64,000 nucleotides of DNA from Nocardioides conyzicola. GTDB taxonomy: Bacteria > Actinomycetota > Actinomycetes > Propionibacteriales > Nocardioidaceae. The position numbers were made by a program, and so were the translations under genes. The stretch is from NCBI RefSeq assembly GCF_039543825.1, contig NZ_BAABKM010000002.1:2946133-3010132 (forward strand), given 5' to 3'. Under the pieces are notes generated by a model. The model ran no database searches. It was not told the origin of the DNA and was given only the letters and a program-made list of their open reading frames with translations. Shown in pieces: positions 24,264 through 33,907 of the stretch (positions are counted from its first letter, which is position 1; every line of letters starts with the position of its first letter).

Positions 24264-25084
24264 GCGCGCCAGCGCGGAGCCATCTCACCGGACGGGCCAT
24301 GCTGGTCCTGTTCATGGTGCTGACGCTGATTCCGTTCGTCACCTTGTTCTCGACCGCCCTGCAGCCGCCGGGCACCATCCCGACCGGCGTCAGCTGGCCG
24401 TCGGACCCGCACTGGGGCAACTTCGTGGACGCGTGGCGCATCGCCAACCTCGGCCCTCTGCTCAGGAGCAGCCTGCTCATCGTCCTCGGGGTCGTCCCGG
24501 CCTCGTTGTTCCTGGCGGTGCTCGCCGGCTATGGACTGGCGACGCTTCGAGTCCCGTTCAGCAACGCCATCTTCGTGTTCTTCGTCCTGGGACTCACCAT
24601 CCCGTTCGAGTCACTGATCACGCCGCTCTACTACCAGATGCAGAGCCTCGGACTCCTGAACTCGCGATGGGCGCTCATCCTCCCGCTGATCGCCCTGTAC
24701 ATGCCCTTCGGTGTGTTCTGGATGCGCGCCCACTTCCTGTCGGTGCCCGCTGAGCTCACCGAGGCCGCCACCATCGACGGCGCCGGCCCGTGGCGTGCCC
24801 TCCGACACGTCCACCTGCCGCTCGCGATGCCGGCGATGTCCTCGTTGGCGATCCTGCTCTTCCTGTGGACCTGGAACCAGTTCGTCCTCGCGCTCGTGCT
24901 GGTCGACGATCCGCTCAAGCGCACGATGGCCGGTGCGCTGGGCGCGTTCCAGGGCCAGTACGGCACCGACATCGTGCTCCTGTCCGCTGGTGCCCTGCTG
25001 ATCATGGCGCCGACCGTGATCGTCTTCGTGATCTTCCAGCGTCAGTTCTCGAGAGCGCTGCTCCAAGGTGCCGTCAAGGGCTGA
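24260..25084 (+). CDS. Sugar ABC transporter permease (MalG-like)
   Basis: A 274-residue permease with six helices and the EAA loop EAATIDGAGPWRALRHVHLP (about 169-188). ATG 24260 overlaps the upstream stop. No ATPase gene follows; the esterase gene comes next. As in many actinobacteria, a shared MsiK-type ATPase encoded elsewhere presumably drives this transporter. Confidence 0.93.
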   Translation: MSAPARSHLTGRAMLVLFMVLTLIPFVTLFSTALQPPGTIPTGVSWPSDPHWGNFVDAWRIANLGPLLRSSLLIVLGVVPASLFLAVLAGYGLATLRVPFSNAIFVFFVLGLTIPFESLITPLYYQMQSLGLLNSRWALILPLIALYMPFGVFWMRAHFLSVPAELTEAATIDGAGPWRALRHVHLPLAMPAMSSLAILLFLWTWNQFVLALVLVDDPLKRTMAGALGAFQGQYGTDIVLLSAGALLIMAPTVIVFVIFQRQFSRALLQGAVKG

Positions 25085-25161
25085 GTGCCTGGCTCGACCA
25101 CGACCTCCATCCCGTCGGACGGCGCTCTGCAGCCCGTCCACCCGTCTCGACAAGGATCCAC

Positions 25162-26133
25162 ATGCCGCAGTACGACCTGCCCGAGGACGAGCTCCGCACG
25201 TATCGCACGCGAGCGATCGCGCCCGAGGACCTGACGACGTTCTGGACCACCACTCTCGCCGAGGCGCGCGCGTCGTGGTGGGCGCCGAAGGTCGAGCGGG
25301 TCGACACCGCGCTGACACTGGTCGACGTCCACGACGTCACCTTCAGTGGCTTCGGCGGCGACCCCGTCCGGGCCTGGTACCGCAGGCCCGCCAACGTGGA
25401 GGGCGACCTGCCGATCGTGGTCCGCTACCAGGGCTACACCGGCGGCCGCGGGCTGCCCCACCAGGTCGGGTTCCTCCCGCTGGCCGGCTACGCCACCCTC
25501 GAGATCGACAACCGCGGCCAGGGTTCCGGTGGTGGGTACGTCGGTGACACCGCGGACCCACACGGACACGGCCCGTCCTACCTCGGCGGGTTCATGACGC
25601 GGGGGGTCCTGGACAAGGACGACTACTACTTCCGGCGCCTCTACACCGACGCCGTCCTGGCCGTCGATGCCGCCAAGGCGCTCCCCGGGGTCGCGGCCGA
25701 CCGGGTGGCCGTCCATGGCCTCAGCCAGGGTGGCGGGCTGGCGCTCGCGGTCGCGTCCCTCCGCGACGACCTGCGGGCCGTGATGGCGGACGTGCCCTTC
25801 ATGTGCGACCTGCCCCGCGCCATCACGCTCGCCACCGCCGGTCCGTACCTCGAGGTCGGTGGCTATCTCGCCAGCCACCGCGACGAGGTCGAGCGCGTGC
25901 TGGCCACCCTGGCCTACTTCGACAGCGCGTTGCTGGTCGACTCGGCAACGGCGCCCGCGTTGTTCTCGGTCGCGCTCATGGATGCCGTCTGCCCGCCGTC
26001 GACCGTGTACGCCGCGTTCAACGCGTACGCCGGCCCCAAGGAGATGTGCACGTACCCGTTCAACGACCACGAGGGCGGCCAGTTCCACCAGGAGGCGGTC
26101 CAGCTCGGGTGGCTCGCGGAGCAGCTCCGGTAG
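25162..26133 (+). CDS. AXE1-family acetyl xylan esterase / cephalosporin-C deacetylase-like
   Basis: A 323-residue alpha/beta hydrolase of carbohydrate esterase family 7 type, removing acetyl groups from xylo-oligosaccharides and similar compounds. The nucleophile is Ser188 in HGLSQGG; the likely acid is Asp274 (ALMDAVCPP) and the base His303 (FNDHEGGQ). RYQGYTGGRG near 95 gives the oxyanion region. No signal peptide is visible, so it acts on imported, acetylated sugars, which fits its place at the end of the sugar transport operon. Confidence 0.88.
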   Translation: MPQYDLPEDELRTYRTRAIAPEDLTTFWTTTLAEARASWWAPKVERVDTALTLVDVHDVTFSGFGGDPVRAWYRRPANVEGDLPIVVRYQGYTGGRGLPHQVGFLPLAGYATLEIDNRGQGSGGGYVGDTADPHGHGPSYLGGFMTRGVLDKDDYYFRRLYTDAVLAVDAAKALPGVAADRVAVHGLSQGGGLALAVASLRDDLRAVMADVPFMCDLPRAITLATAGPYLEVGGYLASHRDEVERVLATLAYFDSALLVDSATAPALFSVALMDAVCPPSTVYAAFNAYAGPKEMCTYPFNDHEGGQFHQEAVQLGWLAEQLR

Positions 26134-26154
26134 CAGCCCTGCGTCTGCCCGGAC

Positions 26155-27771
26155 TCAGGAGCGCCCGGCGTCGCTGACCCGCGAGCGCAGCGCGACCTTG
26201 GAGAACTTCCCGGTCGCCGTCTTCGGGATCTCGGGCACGATCTCCACCCGCTCCGGCACCCACCACGACGCCACCCGCCCCGCGAGGTGCTCGCGCAGGC
26301 CGGTGCGGTCGACGGTGCGCCCGGCGTGCACGACCACGAACGCCGCCGGGCGCTCGCCCCACTGGTCGTCCGGGACGCCGATGACGGCGGCCTCCGCGAT
26401 GTCGGGATGGGACATGATCGCGTTCTCCAGCTCCACCGACGAGATCCACTCGCCGCCGGACTTGATCATGTCCTTGGTGCGGTCGACGATGCGCAGGTAG
26501 CCGAGCCGGTCGATGGTGCCGACGTCGCCGGTGCGGAGCCAGCCGTCGTCGGTGAAGGCGCCGTCGCCGGGTCCCACGCCGACGTACGCCGAGGCGATGG
26601 TCGGGCCGGCGACCTGGATCTCTCCCGGCGACTCGCCGTCGTGCGCGACCTCCCGACGGGCGTCGTCGACGACGCGGACCTGCACCAGGGGAGCGGTCGG
26701 TCCGGGGGTGGCGAGCACCGCCCGCCGCTCGTCGGGCCCGAGGCCGGCATGGACCGTGGCGAGCCGTGACGCCGCGACCAGCGGGCTGGTCTCGGTCATG
26801 CCCCAGGAGCTGGTGATCGGCACCCCGATCGCCTCCTCCCACGCGCGGGACAGCGACTCCGGCAGGGCGCTGCCGCCGCTGACGACCATCCGCAGCGCGG
26901 ACAGGTCCGCGCCGGTGAGCAGCGGCTCGAGACCGCGCCAGATGGCGGGCACCCCGGCGACGAAGGTGACCCGGTGCCGTGACAGCTGGGAGAGCAGGGC
27001 CTGCGGCGACATCGCCGGGCCGGGCAGCACGATGTCGGAGCCGGCGACCAGGGCGGCGTACGGCAGGCCCCAGGCGTTGACGTGGAACATCGGCACGATG
27101 GGCATCACGACGTCGCGCTCGCTCACCGCGAGGGCGTCGGCCCCCAGCACCATCAGCGTGTGCAGGACGATCGAGCGGTGGCTGGACAGCACGCCCTTGG
27201 GGTTGCCGGTGGTGCCCGAGGTGTAGCAGAGGCTCGCGGCCTCACGCTCGTCGAGGTCGTCGGCCCAGGCGACCTCGTCGGCGGCTGACAGCAGGTCGTC
27301 GTAGTCCCGCACGCGTGGGTCGTCGGGAAGCTCGTCGTCGCCACCGTCGTCCATGACGACGACCCAGCGGACCGACTCCGCGGTCGCCAGCACCGGCCAC
27401 ACGGTCGCGACCAGGGAGCGGTCGACGAAGACCACGTCGTCCGCCGCGTCCGCGATGATGAACCGGAGCTGGCGCTCGAAAAGCCTGTGGTTGAGCGTGT
27501 GCAGCACGCGACCGCTCGCCGGCACCGCGAGGTAGAGCTCGAGGTGCCGCTGGGAGTTCCAGCCGAACGTGCCGACCCGCGCCCCGCGAGGGACCTCGAG
27601 GCGGTCAAGCACCCCCGCGAGCCGACGGGCCCGCGGGATGACCTCGCCCCAGGTGGACTCGATCTCCCCGTCGACCGTGGCGGTGATGATCCGCTTGTGC
27701 GCGAACATCGCCTCCGCCCGCTGGATCAGCGGAGGCAGGGCGAGCGGACGGTCCTGCATCAGGCCGATCAC
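26155..27771 (-). CDS. AMP-dependent acyl-CoA synthetase (FadD-like)
   Basis: A 538-residue adenylate-forming enzyme that activates a carboxylic acid as acyl-AMP and then acyl-CoA. The P-loop YTSGTTGNPKGV lies at about 182-193, WGMTETSPLV is the A5-type motif, GWLRTGDVG and DRTKDMIKSGGEWIS are A7/A8, and the catalytic Lys is in PKTATGKFSK near the end. GTG 27771 (MIGLMQDRPL) overlaps the TetR stop as GTGA and matches family N-termini; ATG 27759 is the alternative. The chain length of the substrate cannot be told. Confidence 0.92.
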   Translation of the reverse strand: MIGLMQDRPLALPPLIQRAEAMFAHKRIITATVDGEIESTWGEVIPRARRLAGVLDRLEVPRGARVGTFGWNSQRHLELYLAVPASGRVLHTLNHRLFERQLRFIIADAADDVVFVDRSLVATVWPVLATAESVRWVVVMDDGGDDELPDDPRVRDYDDLLSAADEVAWADDLDEREAASLCYTSGTTGNPKGVLSSHRSIVLHTLMVLGADALAVSERDVVMPIVPMFHVNAWGLPYAALVAGSDIVLPGPAMSPQALLSQLSRHRVTFVAGVPAIWRGLEPLLTGADLSALRMVVSGGSALPESLSRAWEEAIGVPITSSWGMTETSPLVAASRLATVHAGLGPDERRAVLATPGPTAPLVQVRVVDDARREVAHDGESPGEIQVAGPTIASAYVGVGPGDGAFTDDGWLRTGDVGTIDRLGYLRIVDRTKDMIKSGGEWISSVELENAIMSHPDIAEAAVIGVPDDQWGERPAAFVVVHAGRTVDRTGLREHLAGRVASWWVPERVEIVPEIPKTATGKFSKVALRSRVSDAGRS

Positions 27772-28439
27772 TCCGGGTGCCTCACGACCATCCGCAGGGC
27801 CAGGTCCCCGTTGAGCTCGCCGAGCTGCTCGGGGGAGTCGGAGCCGTCGCGCCGGTACCACCGGACGAGGTCGATGCCGAGCGACAGCATCGCCCGGGAC
27901 ACCCGGGGCACGTCGACCGGCGCGAAGGTGCCGTCGTCGACGCCGCGGGCGAGCGCGTCGCGGAAGACGGCGTTGGTCCGGTGCCGGATCTCGAGGATCT
28001 CCTCGTAGTGCTCGCCGGTCAGGCCGGCGAGCTCGTACTGGCAGACCCGGGCGGCGACGTGGTGCCGGGCGTGGAACTCGGTGTACGCCGCGATCAGCGC
28101 CCGCAGGTGCTCCGAGACGTCCTCGATGGCCTCGATGTCGGGTGCCGTGACCACCTCCAGCGCGCGCTGGTGCCCCGCGCGGATGATCTCGAAGAGCACG
28201 AGCTCCTTCGACGGGAAGTAGACGTAGAGCGCGGCCGGGCTCAGGCCGAGGGCGCCCGAGATGTCGCGCGTCGTGGTCGCGTGGAAGCCGTTGGAGGCGA
28301 AGCACCGGACCGCCGAGGTCAGCAGGTTGCGCCCCACGTCGGGGAGCCCTTCGGGCCACAGGGCGGGGGACTCGTCGTCGAGCTCGGGGAGGCCCTCCAG
28401 GTCTGCGGTGGTGAAGCGGGCCTGACGCGGTTTTGCCAT
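27768..28439 (-). CDS. TetR-family transcriptional regulator
   Basis: A 223-residue repressor. The helix-turn-helix is TTTRDISGALGLSPAALYVYFPSKELVLFEI (about 54-84), followed by a helical ligand-binding domain. It overlaps the acyl-CoA ligase gene by 4 nt, so an acyl-CoA effector is plausible. It is divergent from the ABC transport operon and a quasi-palindrome lies between, so it may control both directions. ATG 28439 was preferred over a GTG 14 codons upstream because the family sequence starts soon after it. Confidence 0.9.
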   Translation of the reverse strand: MAKPRQARFTTADLEGLPELDDESPALWPEGLPDVGRNLLTSAVRCFASNGFHATTTRDISGALGLSPAALYVYFPSKELVLFEIIRAGHQRALEVVTAPDIEAIEDVSEHLRALIAAYTEFHARHHVAARVCQYELAGLTGEHYEEILEIRHRTNAVFRDALARGVDDGTFAPVDVPRVSRAMLSLGIDLVRWYRRDGSDSPEQLGELNGDLALRMVVRHPE

Positions 28440-28483
28440 CTGTTCGAGGCCGCCTTTCTGACTCCTGATCGGTGATGACACCC

Positions 28484-28534
28484 AGTGTGACGCTTGACAC
28501 TGCCGTCACAGTTAGTGACTATGCGCTTAGTAAC
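28484..28534. promoter_or_regulatory. Divergent promoter region with inverted repeats
   Basis: TTGACA (28494-28499) and GACTAT (28517-28522) with a 17-nt spacer form a plausible promoter for the transport operon. Around them, TGTGAC (28486-28491) and GTCACA (28505-28510) are inverted repeats. A quasi-palindrome spans AGTTA (28510-28514) to TAACT (28530-28534), with TTAGTGACT and TTAGTAACT as near direct repeats. This is a likely TetR operator overlapping the -10 box. Confidence 0.5.
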
Positions 28535-28654
28535 TCGGGACAAGGTACACCTCCCGGGGACCACGGGTCAGCAGATCTTCTCGCCGGCCCCAACACGACG
28601 GCTCGGGCCGATGGATGTCCTGCACTCATCGCGCACCAACTCGAAGGAGACACC

Positions 28655-29674
28655 ATGATCCGGACCCGAACTCTTCGCGCCGCGGCGCTTGCCGGCGCCC
28701 TCGGGCTGACGCTCAGCCTCGCCGCATGCGGCGGCTCCGACGGCTCGGGCAAGGCCTCGGGAGGCGACGGCAGCGGGCCCGAGGGCAAGACCATCGCCTT
28801 CGTCGGCTACGGCAACGAGAGCCCGTGGGGCGCGGCGTACAACAAGACCTTCACGGCGGCGCTGAAGGACTCCGGGGTCAAGATCAACGACCTGACCTCG
28901 ATGGACGCCGGCACCCAGATCCAGAACTTCAACCAGGCGGTCTCCCAGAAGCCCGACCTGATCGTGGCGCTGGTGCTCGACACCCAGGCCGCCGTGGTGC
29001 CGATCCAGAAGGCCAAGCAGGCGGGCGTCCCGGTCCTGCTCGTCGACGGCCGGCCCGACCCGTCCGTCGAGAAGGACGTGATGGCCGTGGTGTCGGACAA
29101 CCCCAAGCTCGGCGAGTACGCCGCGCAGAACATCATCGAGGGCCTCAAGGCGCAGGGCCGCGACTCCGGCAACGTGATCGTGCTGATGGGCACGAAGTCG
29201 ATGCTGGTCACCCAGGACCGCATGGAGGGCTTCGACAAGGTCATGGCGACCGCGCCGGAGTACAAGGTCATCGAGGAGCAGGACACCAACTGGGACCCGA
29301 CGCTGTCCGGCAAGGTCGCCCAGCAGCTGTTCGCCAAGCACGGCTGTGACGGCGTGCAGGCGGCGTACGGCATGGCGGACTACATGGCCCTGCCGATCGT
29401 CCAGGCCGCCAAGCAGGCGGGCTGCAAGGTCGGCGGCGACGACGGTCTCGTGGTGACCGGCGGCAACTGCTTCAAGGCCGGCATCGACTCGATCCGCGCG
29501 GGCGAGCTCTACGGCACGGCGACGGAGGACCCGATCACGATCGCCAAGCAGTCGGCCGACTACATCGAGCGCTACTTCAGCGGCAAGAACCCACCGCAAA
29601 GTGAGCTCGTCCCCGAGGAGCGGGTCACCGCCGCCAACCTCGACGAGCTCGCCGACCAGTGCAGCCAGGCATGA
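28655..29674 (+). CDS. Ribose-type ABC transporter substrate-binding lipoprotein
   Basis: A 339-residue periplasmic-binding-protein-fold lipoprotein (type 1, RbsB/XylF-like). The signal peptide ends in the lipobox LAAC at about residue 23. The body has FNQAVSQKPDLIVALVLDTQAAVVPIQKAKQAGVPVLLVDG, characteristic of sugar-binding type 1 domains. ATG 28655 follows GAAGGAGA. It overlaps the ATPase gene by 4 nt and starts a complete transporter operon. Confidence 0.92.
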   Translation: MIRTRTLRAAALAGALGLTLSLAACGGSDGSGKASGGDGSGPEGKTIAFVGYGNESPWGAAYNKTFTAALKDSGVKINDLTSMDAGTQIQNFNQAVSQKPDLIVALVLDTQAAVVPIQKAKQAGVPVLLVDGRPDPSVEKDVMAVVSDNPKLGEYAAQNIIEGLKAQGRDSGNVIVLMGTKSMLVTQDRMEGFDKVMATAPEYKVIEEQDTNWDPTLSGKVAQQLFAKHGCDGVQAAYGMADYMALPIVQAAKQAGCKVGGDDGLVVTGGNCFKAGIDSIRAGELYGTATEDPITIAKQSADYIERYFSGKNPPQSELVPEERVTAANLDELADQCSQA

Positions 29675-31176
29675 CAGGAGCTCCTCCACCGCGCGTGAGC
29701 GTGGAGAGGCTGGTGCGGAGCTTCGGCGGTGTGCCGGCGGTGAAGGAGGTCTCCTTCACCGTCGGCGCCGGCGAGATCCACGCCATCTGTGGTCACAACG
29801 GGGCAGGCAAGAGCACGGTCGTGAAGATGCTCTCGGGGCAGCTGGCGCCGGATGCCGGCCGGATCCTGATCGACGGGTCCGACGTCGAGCTGCGCAGCCG
29901 CCAGGTCGCGCAGCAGCACGGCGTCGCGCTCGTCGACCAGGAGCTCAGCGTGGTCCCGGCGCTGACCGTGCTGGAGAACATGGGGCTCGGCGACATCCGC
30001 GCGCCGTTCGTACGCCGGCGCAAGGCGGCGGTCGAGCAGTGCCGCCGCGTCCTCGACGAGATCGGGCTGGAGCGGGTCCGTCCCGACCAGCTGGTCTCGT
30101 CGCTGAGCATCGGCGAGCGGCAGCTGGTCGAGATCGCCAAGGCGCTGAGCCAGCAGGCGCGGGTCGTGATCCTCGACGAGCCGACCGCGACGCTCAGCGA
30201 CGTCGAGAGCGAGCGGGTCTTCGCCGCCGTACGCCGGGTCGCGGCCCGCGGCTGCTCGGTGCTCTTCGTGTCGCACCGGCTCGCCGAGGTCCTCGAGCTC
30301 TGCGACCGCGTGACGGTGCTGCGCGACGGGGCCACCGTCACGACGAGCCCGACGGCGGACCTCACGGTCGACGAGCTGATCGTGCTGATGCTGGGGGAGG
30401 CGCCGCGGCGCCTGGAGGCGGCCCGCCGTGCCGATCCCGACCGCGCCCACGCGCTCTCGATCGAGGGCCTCTCGGTGCCGGGTCGGCTCGCGGACTTCTC
30501 GCTGACCGCCCCGGCCGGACGGATCTACGCGCTGGCCGGCCAGCTCGGCAGCGGGGCGTCCGACGTGCTGCGCGCGGTGGCCGGCCTGCACTCCCAGGCC
30601 ACCGGCAGCGTCCGGCTGCGCGACGAGGACGTGCCCTTCCGGGACGCGGTCGGCGTCGGCCGGGCGGGCATCGCGTTCGTCTCCAACGACCGCAAGACCG
30701 AGGGCCTCTTCCTCGACAAGACCATCGCCACCAACCTGGTCGCGACGCGGCTGCCGCGTCTCGGTCGCGGTGGGCTGCTGAGCCCGCGGCGGGAGCGCCA
30801 GGAGTCGAGGTCCCTCGCGTCGCTGGCCGGGCTGCCGGCCGCGCGCCTCGGCGAGCCGGTGCTCGCGCTGAGCGGTGGCAACCAGCAGAAGGCCTTCGTC
30901 GGGCGCTGCCTGGGCCGCGACGACGTCTTCGCGCTGCTGCTGGACGAGCCGACCCGGGGCGTCGACATCGGCGGCCGGGCAGCGATCCACCATCTGCTGC
31001 GCGAGGCGGCCGACGCCGGGCTCGTCGTCGTCTTCGCCTCGACCGAGCTCGAGGAGCTGCTCGAGCTCGGCGACGTGATCGTGACGATGCACGACGGGCG
31101 GGTGGTCGGTCGCTACGACGACGAGGTGGACGGAGCGGTGCTGATGCGTGACATGACCAAGGGGGACGCCGCGTGA
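29671..31176 (+). CDS. Sugar ABC transporter ATP-binding protein (RbsA-like, tandem NBD)
   Basis: A 501-residue protein with two nucleotide-binding domains. NBD1 has Walker A GHNGAGKS (about 40-47), signature LSIGERQLVEIAKAL and Walker B VVILDEPTATLS. NBD2 has a degenerate Walker A (GQLGSGAS) but a good signature (LSGGNQQKAFVGRCL) and Walker B (LLLDEPTRGVD), the pattern usual for this subfamily. The ATG overlaps the preceding stop; a GTG four codons earlier is possible. Confidence 0.94.
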   Translation: MTGAPPPRVSVERLVRSFGGVPAVKEVSFTVGAGEIHAICGHNGAGKSTVVKMLSGQLAPDAGRILIDGSDVELRSRQVAQQHGVALVDQELSVVPALTVLENMGLGDIRAPFVRRRKAAVEQCRRVLDEIGLERVRPDQLVSSLSIGERQLVEIAKALSQQARVVILDEPTATLSDVESERVFAAVRRVAARGCSVLFVSHRLAEVLELCDRVTVLRDGATVTTSPTADLTVDELIVLMLGEAPRRLEAARRADPDRAHALSIEGLSVPGRLADFSLTAPAGRIYALAGQLGSGASDVLRAVAGLHSQATGSVRLRDEDVPFRDAVGVGRAGIAFVSNDRKTEGLFLDKTIATNLVATRLPRLGRGGLLSPRRERQESRSLASLAGLPAARLGEPVLALSGGNQQKAFVGRCLGRDDVFALLLDEPTRGVDIGGRAAIHHLLREAADAGLVVVFASTELEELLELGDVIVTMHDGRVVGRYDDEVDGAVLMRDMTKGDAA

Positions 31177-32168
31177 CCACCACCGACGACGAGCCGCGCG
31201 GCCAGGTCGCCGTGGCCATGCCCGGCGCGCCCGCCGCCCGCGGCTGGCGACCCGACCCCCTCGGCGTTCTGTTGCTGGTGGTCGTGGTCGCACTGGTCCC
31301 GGTGGCCGTCACGACCGACCGCTTCCTGACCCTCGACAACGCGCGGGCCATCCTGGCCGCGACGGCCTTCGTCGGGATCACGGCGGTCGGCGCCACGCTC
31401 GTCATGATCGCGGGGTCCGCCGTGTCGATGGCCGCCTCGCAGACCGCCACGGTGGTCGCGATGGTCTTCCTCTCGACCCAGGACCTCGGGCTCAGCGTCG
31501 CGCTGCTCCTCTCCCTCCTCTGCGGCATCGCCATCACCGCCGTGCAGGGCGTGGTGATCGGCTACTGGGAGGCCAACCCGATCGTGCTCACGATCGCGGC
31601 CGGCTTCGCGATCGGCGGCACCGCGACCTGGCTGAGCGGCGGCACCACCGTCTACGCCGAGGACGACGCGTACGACGTCCTGAACTCGACCGTCCTCGGG
31701 CTGCCGGTCGCGGTCTACGTGCTGCTGGTGGTCGCCCTGGTCGCCGAGTGGGTGCTGCGCCGTACGACGCCCGGACGGCAGATGTTCCTGGTCGGGGAGA
31801 ACCGCGGCGCGGCGCGCGCGGCGGGCCTGCCGGTGGGCCGGGTGATCGGCGTTGCGTGGGCGTTCTTCGGCCTGTGCATCGCGATCACCGGCGTCTTCCT
31901 CGCGTCGTTCAACACCAGCGCCACGGTCTCCCTCGGCGGCACGCTGACGCTGGACGCGATCGCGGCGGTCCTCGTCGGCGGCACCGCGATCACCGGCGGC
32001 CGAGGGTCCGCGCTGCGCACCCTCGGCGGGGCCGTGCTGATCTCGGTGATCGCCAACCTGCTGCTCATCCGGGGCTACTCCACCGGTGCCCAGATCCTCG
32101 TCAAGGGAGTGCTCGTGCTCGTCGTCGTGGTCCTCGTCCACCTGCGGTCGACGCGAGGACATCGATGA
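31173..32168 (+). CDS. Ribose-type ABC transporter permease
   Basis: A 331-residue RbsC/BPD-transp-2 family permease with eight to ten helices. VFLASFNTSATVSLGGTLTLDAIAAVLVGGTAITGGRG in the second half is the family's characteristic segment. GTG 31173 overlaps the ATPase stop and its own stop overlaps the next permease (ATGA). Confidence 0.92.
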   Translation: MTTTDDEPRGQVAVAMPGAPAARGWRPDPLGVLLLVVVVALVPVAVTTDRFLTLDNARAILAATAFVGITAVGATLVMIAGSAVSMAASQTATVVAMVFLSTQDLGLSVALLLSLLCGIAITAVQGVVIGYWEANPIVLTIAAGFAIGGTATWLSGGTTVYAEDDAYDVLNSTVLGLPVAVYVLLVVALVAEWVLRRTTPGRQMFLVGENRGAARAAGLPVGRVIGVAWAFFGLCIAITGVFLASFNTSATVSLGGTLTLDAIAAVLVGGTAITGGRGSALRTLGGAVLISVIANLLLIRGYSTGAQILVKGVLVLVVVVLVHLRSTRGHR

Positions 32169-33154
32169 TCCGCCGTGTCCTCGCCCGTCCGGAACGGGTC
32201 ACGCCGCTCGTCGCCCTGGCGCTGGTGATCGTCGCCTTCGCCGCGACTCCGCTGCGCACCGGCACCCCGATCGCGACGTTCGACATCTACAACGCGCTCC
32301 AGGGCTTCGCCCAGATCGGCCTGCTGGCCCTGGCGATCGGGCTCACCATGATCGCCGGCGAGTTCGACCTGTCGGTCGTCGGCACCTACGCGCTCGGCGG
32401 CATGGTGGCCGTCCAGGCGGGGCAGGACTCCCCGCTGCTGGGTGTGCTGGCGGCGGTCGGGTGCGGCGTCGCGATCGGGGCCGTCCAGGGCCTCCTCATC
32501 GCCCGGCTCCGGATCCCGTCGATGCCCGTCACGCTGGCGACGTACATCGCCCTGCTGGGCCTGACCTATGCGATGTCCGGTGGCCTGAGCGTCAGCTACA
32601 CCAACTTCGACGCGACGCTGTGGGTCGACCAGACGATCGGGGGCTACTTCTCGCCGCGCAGCCTGATCACCCTGGCGGCGTTCCTGCTGGCGGCCCTGCT
32701 CCTGGTCGGCACCCGGCTCGGGCCGGAGCTGCGCGCGATCGGCGGTGACCGTCGCGCCAGCCGGGTCGCCGGCGTCCGCGTCGAGCGCACCCTGGTCGGG
32801 CTCTTCACCGCCTCCGGTGCGCTCGCGGCGCTGGGTGGCGCGCTGCTGGCCTACAGCTACGCGTCGGCCAACCCGGATCCCGGTCTGCGGCCGCTGCTGA
32901 TCGCGGTGGTCGCGGCCCTCCTGGGGGGCGTCTCGCTCGCCGGCGGGAGGGGTACGCCGCTCGGTCTGCTCGCGGGCGCGCTGTGCGTCGCGCTCCTGGC
33001 CCAGGTGGTCGCGGTGTCGTACCTCCCGGACTACACCATCCAGCTCTTCTACGCCGCCCTGCTGGCCGTCATCGTGGCGATCGACTCGCCCGGGCTGCAC
33101 CGCTCCGTCGACCGGCTCCGGGCCAGAGGGGTGCTCCGGCCGTGGCGAACCTGA
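32165..33154 (+). CDS. Ribose-type ABC transporter permease (second subunit)
   Basis: A 329-residue RbsC-like permease. MIAGEFDLSVVGTYALGGMV (about 59-78) and the family segment LLIAVVAALLGGVSLAGGRG are present. It pairs with the preceding permease as a heterodimer. The 3' end overlaps the SDR gene start by 13 nt. Confidence 0.92.
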   Translation: MIRRVLARPERVTPLVALALVIVAFAATPLRTGTPIATFDIYNALQGFAQIGLLALAIGLTMIAGEFDLSVVGTYALGGMVAVQAGQDSPLLGVLAAVGCGVAIGAVQGLLIARLRIPSMPVTLATYIALLGLTYAMSGGLSVSYTNFDATLWVDQTIGGYFSPRSLITLAAFLLAALLLVGTRLGPELRAIGGDRRASRVAGVRVERTLVGLFTASGALAALGGALLAYSYASANPDPGLRPLLIAVVAALLGGVSLAGGRGTPLGLLAGALCVALLAQVVAVSYLPDYTIQLFYAALLAVIVAIDSPGLHRSVDRLRARGVLRPWRT

Positions 33155-33879
33155 CCTTCGACTTCAGCGGACGCACGGTCCTGGTCACCGGCGCCGCGCG
33201 CGGTGTGGGACGGGCGATCGGGGAGCACTTCCGGCTGGCCGGGGCCACCGTCTACCTGGTCGACCTGGAGGCCGACGCGGTGATGGCCGCCGCGAGCGAG
33301 ATCGGGGCCGTCGGCCTGACCGCCGACGTGGGGGACAGCGAGCAGGTCGCGAGCGTCGTCGACCGGGTCGTCGCCGACACCGGGCGCCTCGACGTGCTCG
33401 TCAACAACGCCGGCATCCTGCGCGACGGCGTCGTCTGGAAGCTCACCGACGACGACTACGAGTCCGTGATGGCCGTCCACGCCGGTGGGACCTTCCGCTT
33501 CACCCGTGCGGCGGTGCCGCACTTCCGGCACCAGGGCCGCGGGCGGATCATCAACGTCACGTCGTACACGGGGCTGCGCGGCAACGCCGGCCAGTCCAAC
33601 TACGCGATGGCCAAGGCGGGCATCATCGGCTTCACGAAGACCACGGCGAAGGAGCTCGCGCGGTTCGGGACCACCGTCAACGCGATCTCGCCCAACGCCG
33701 CCACCCGGATGATCGAGTCGGTGCCGCCGGACAAGCTGGCCGCGCTGACCGCCGCCATCCCGATGGGCCGCTTCGCCGCGGCCTCCGAGATGGCGGCCGC
33801 GGTCGCCTTCCTCGCGTCGGACGAGGCGGCGTACATCACCGGCGTGGTGTTCCCGGTCGACGGAGGCCTGTCACTGTGA
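33142..33879 (+). CDS. Short-chain dehydrogenase/reductase
   Basis: A 245-residue classical SDR that oxidises or reduces a hydroxyl or keto group with NAD(P). The cofactor loop TGAARGVGRAIG is at about 14-25, NNAG at about 88-91, the catalytic Ser in NVTSYTG and the YxxxK pair in SNYAMAKAG (about 153-161). The Asp in YLVDLEAD after beta-strand 2 suggests NAD preference. GTG 33142 overlaps the permease gene. Position after a sugar transporter and before a lactonase suggests oxidation of the imported sugar. Confidence 0.9.
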   Translation: MANLTFDFSGRTVLVTGAARGVGRAIGEHFRLAGATVYLVDLEADAVMAAASEIGAVGLTADVGDSEQVASVVDRVVADTGRLDVLVNNAGILRDGVVWKLTDDDYESVMAVHAGGTFRFTRAAVPHFRHQGRGRIINVTSYTGLRGNAGQSNYAMAKAGIIGFTKTTAKELARFGTTVNAISPNAATRMIESVPPDKLAALTAAIPMGRFAAASEMAAAVAFLASDEAAYITGVVFPVDGGLSL

Positions 33880-33907
33880 GAGCGAAGCCCAACCCCAGGA
33901 GGACACC

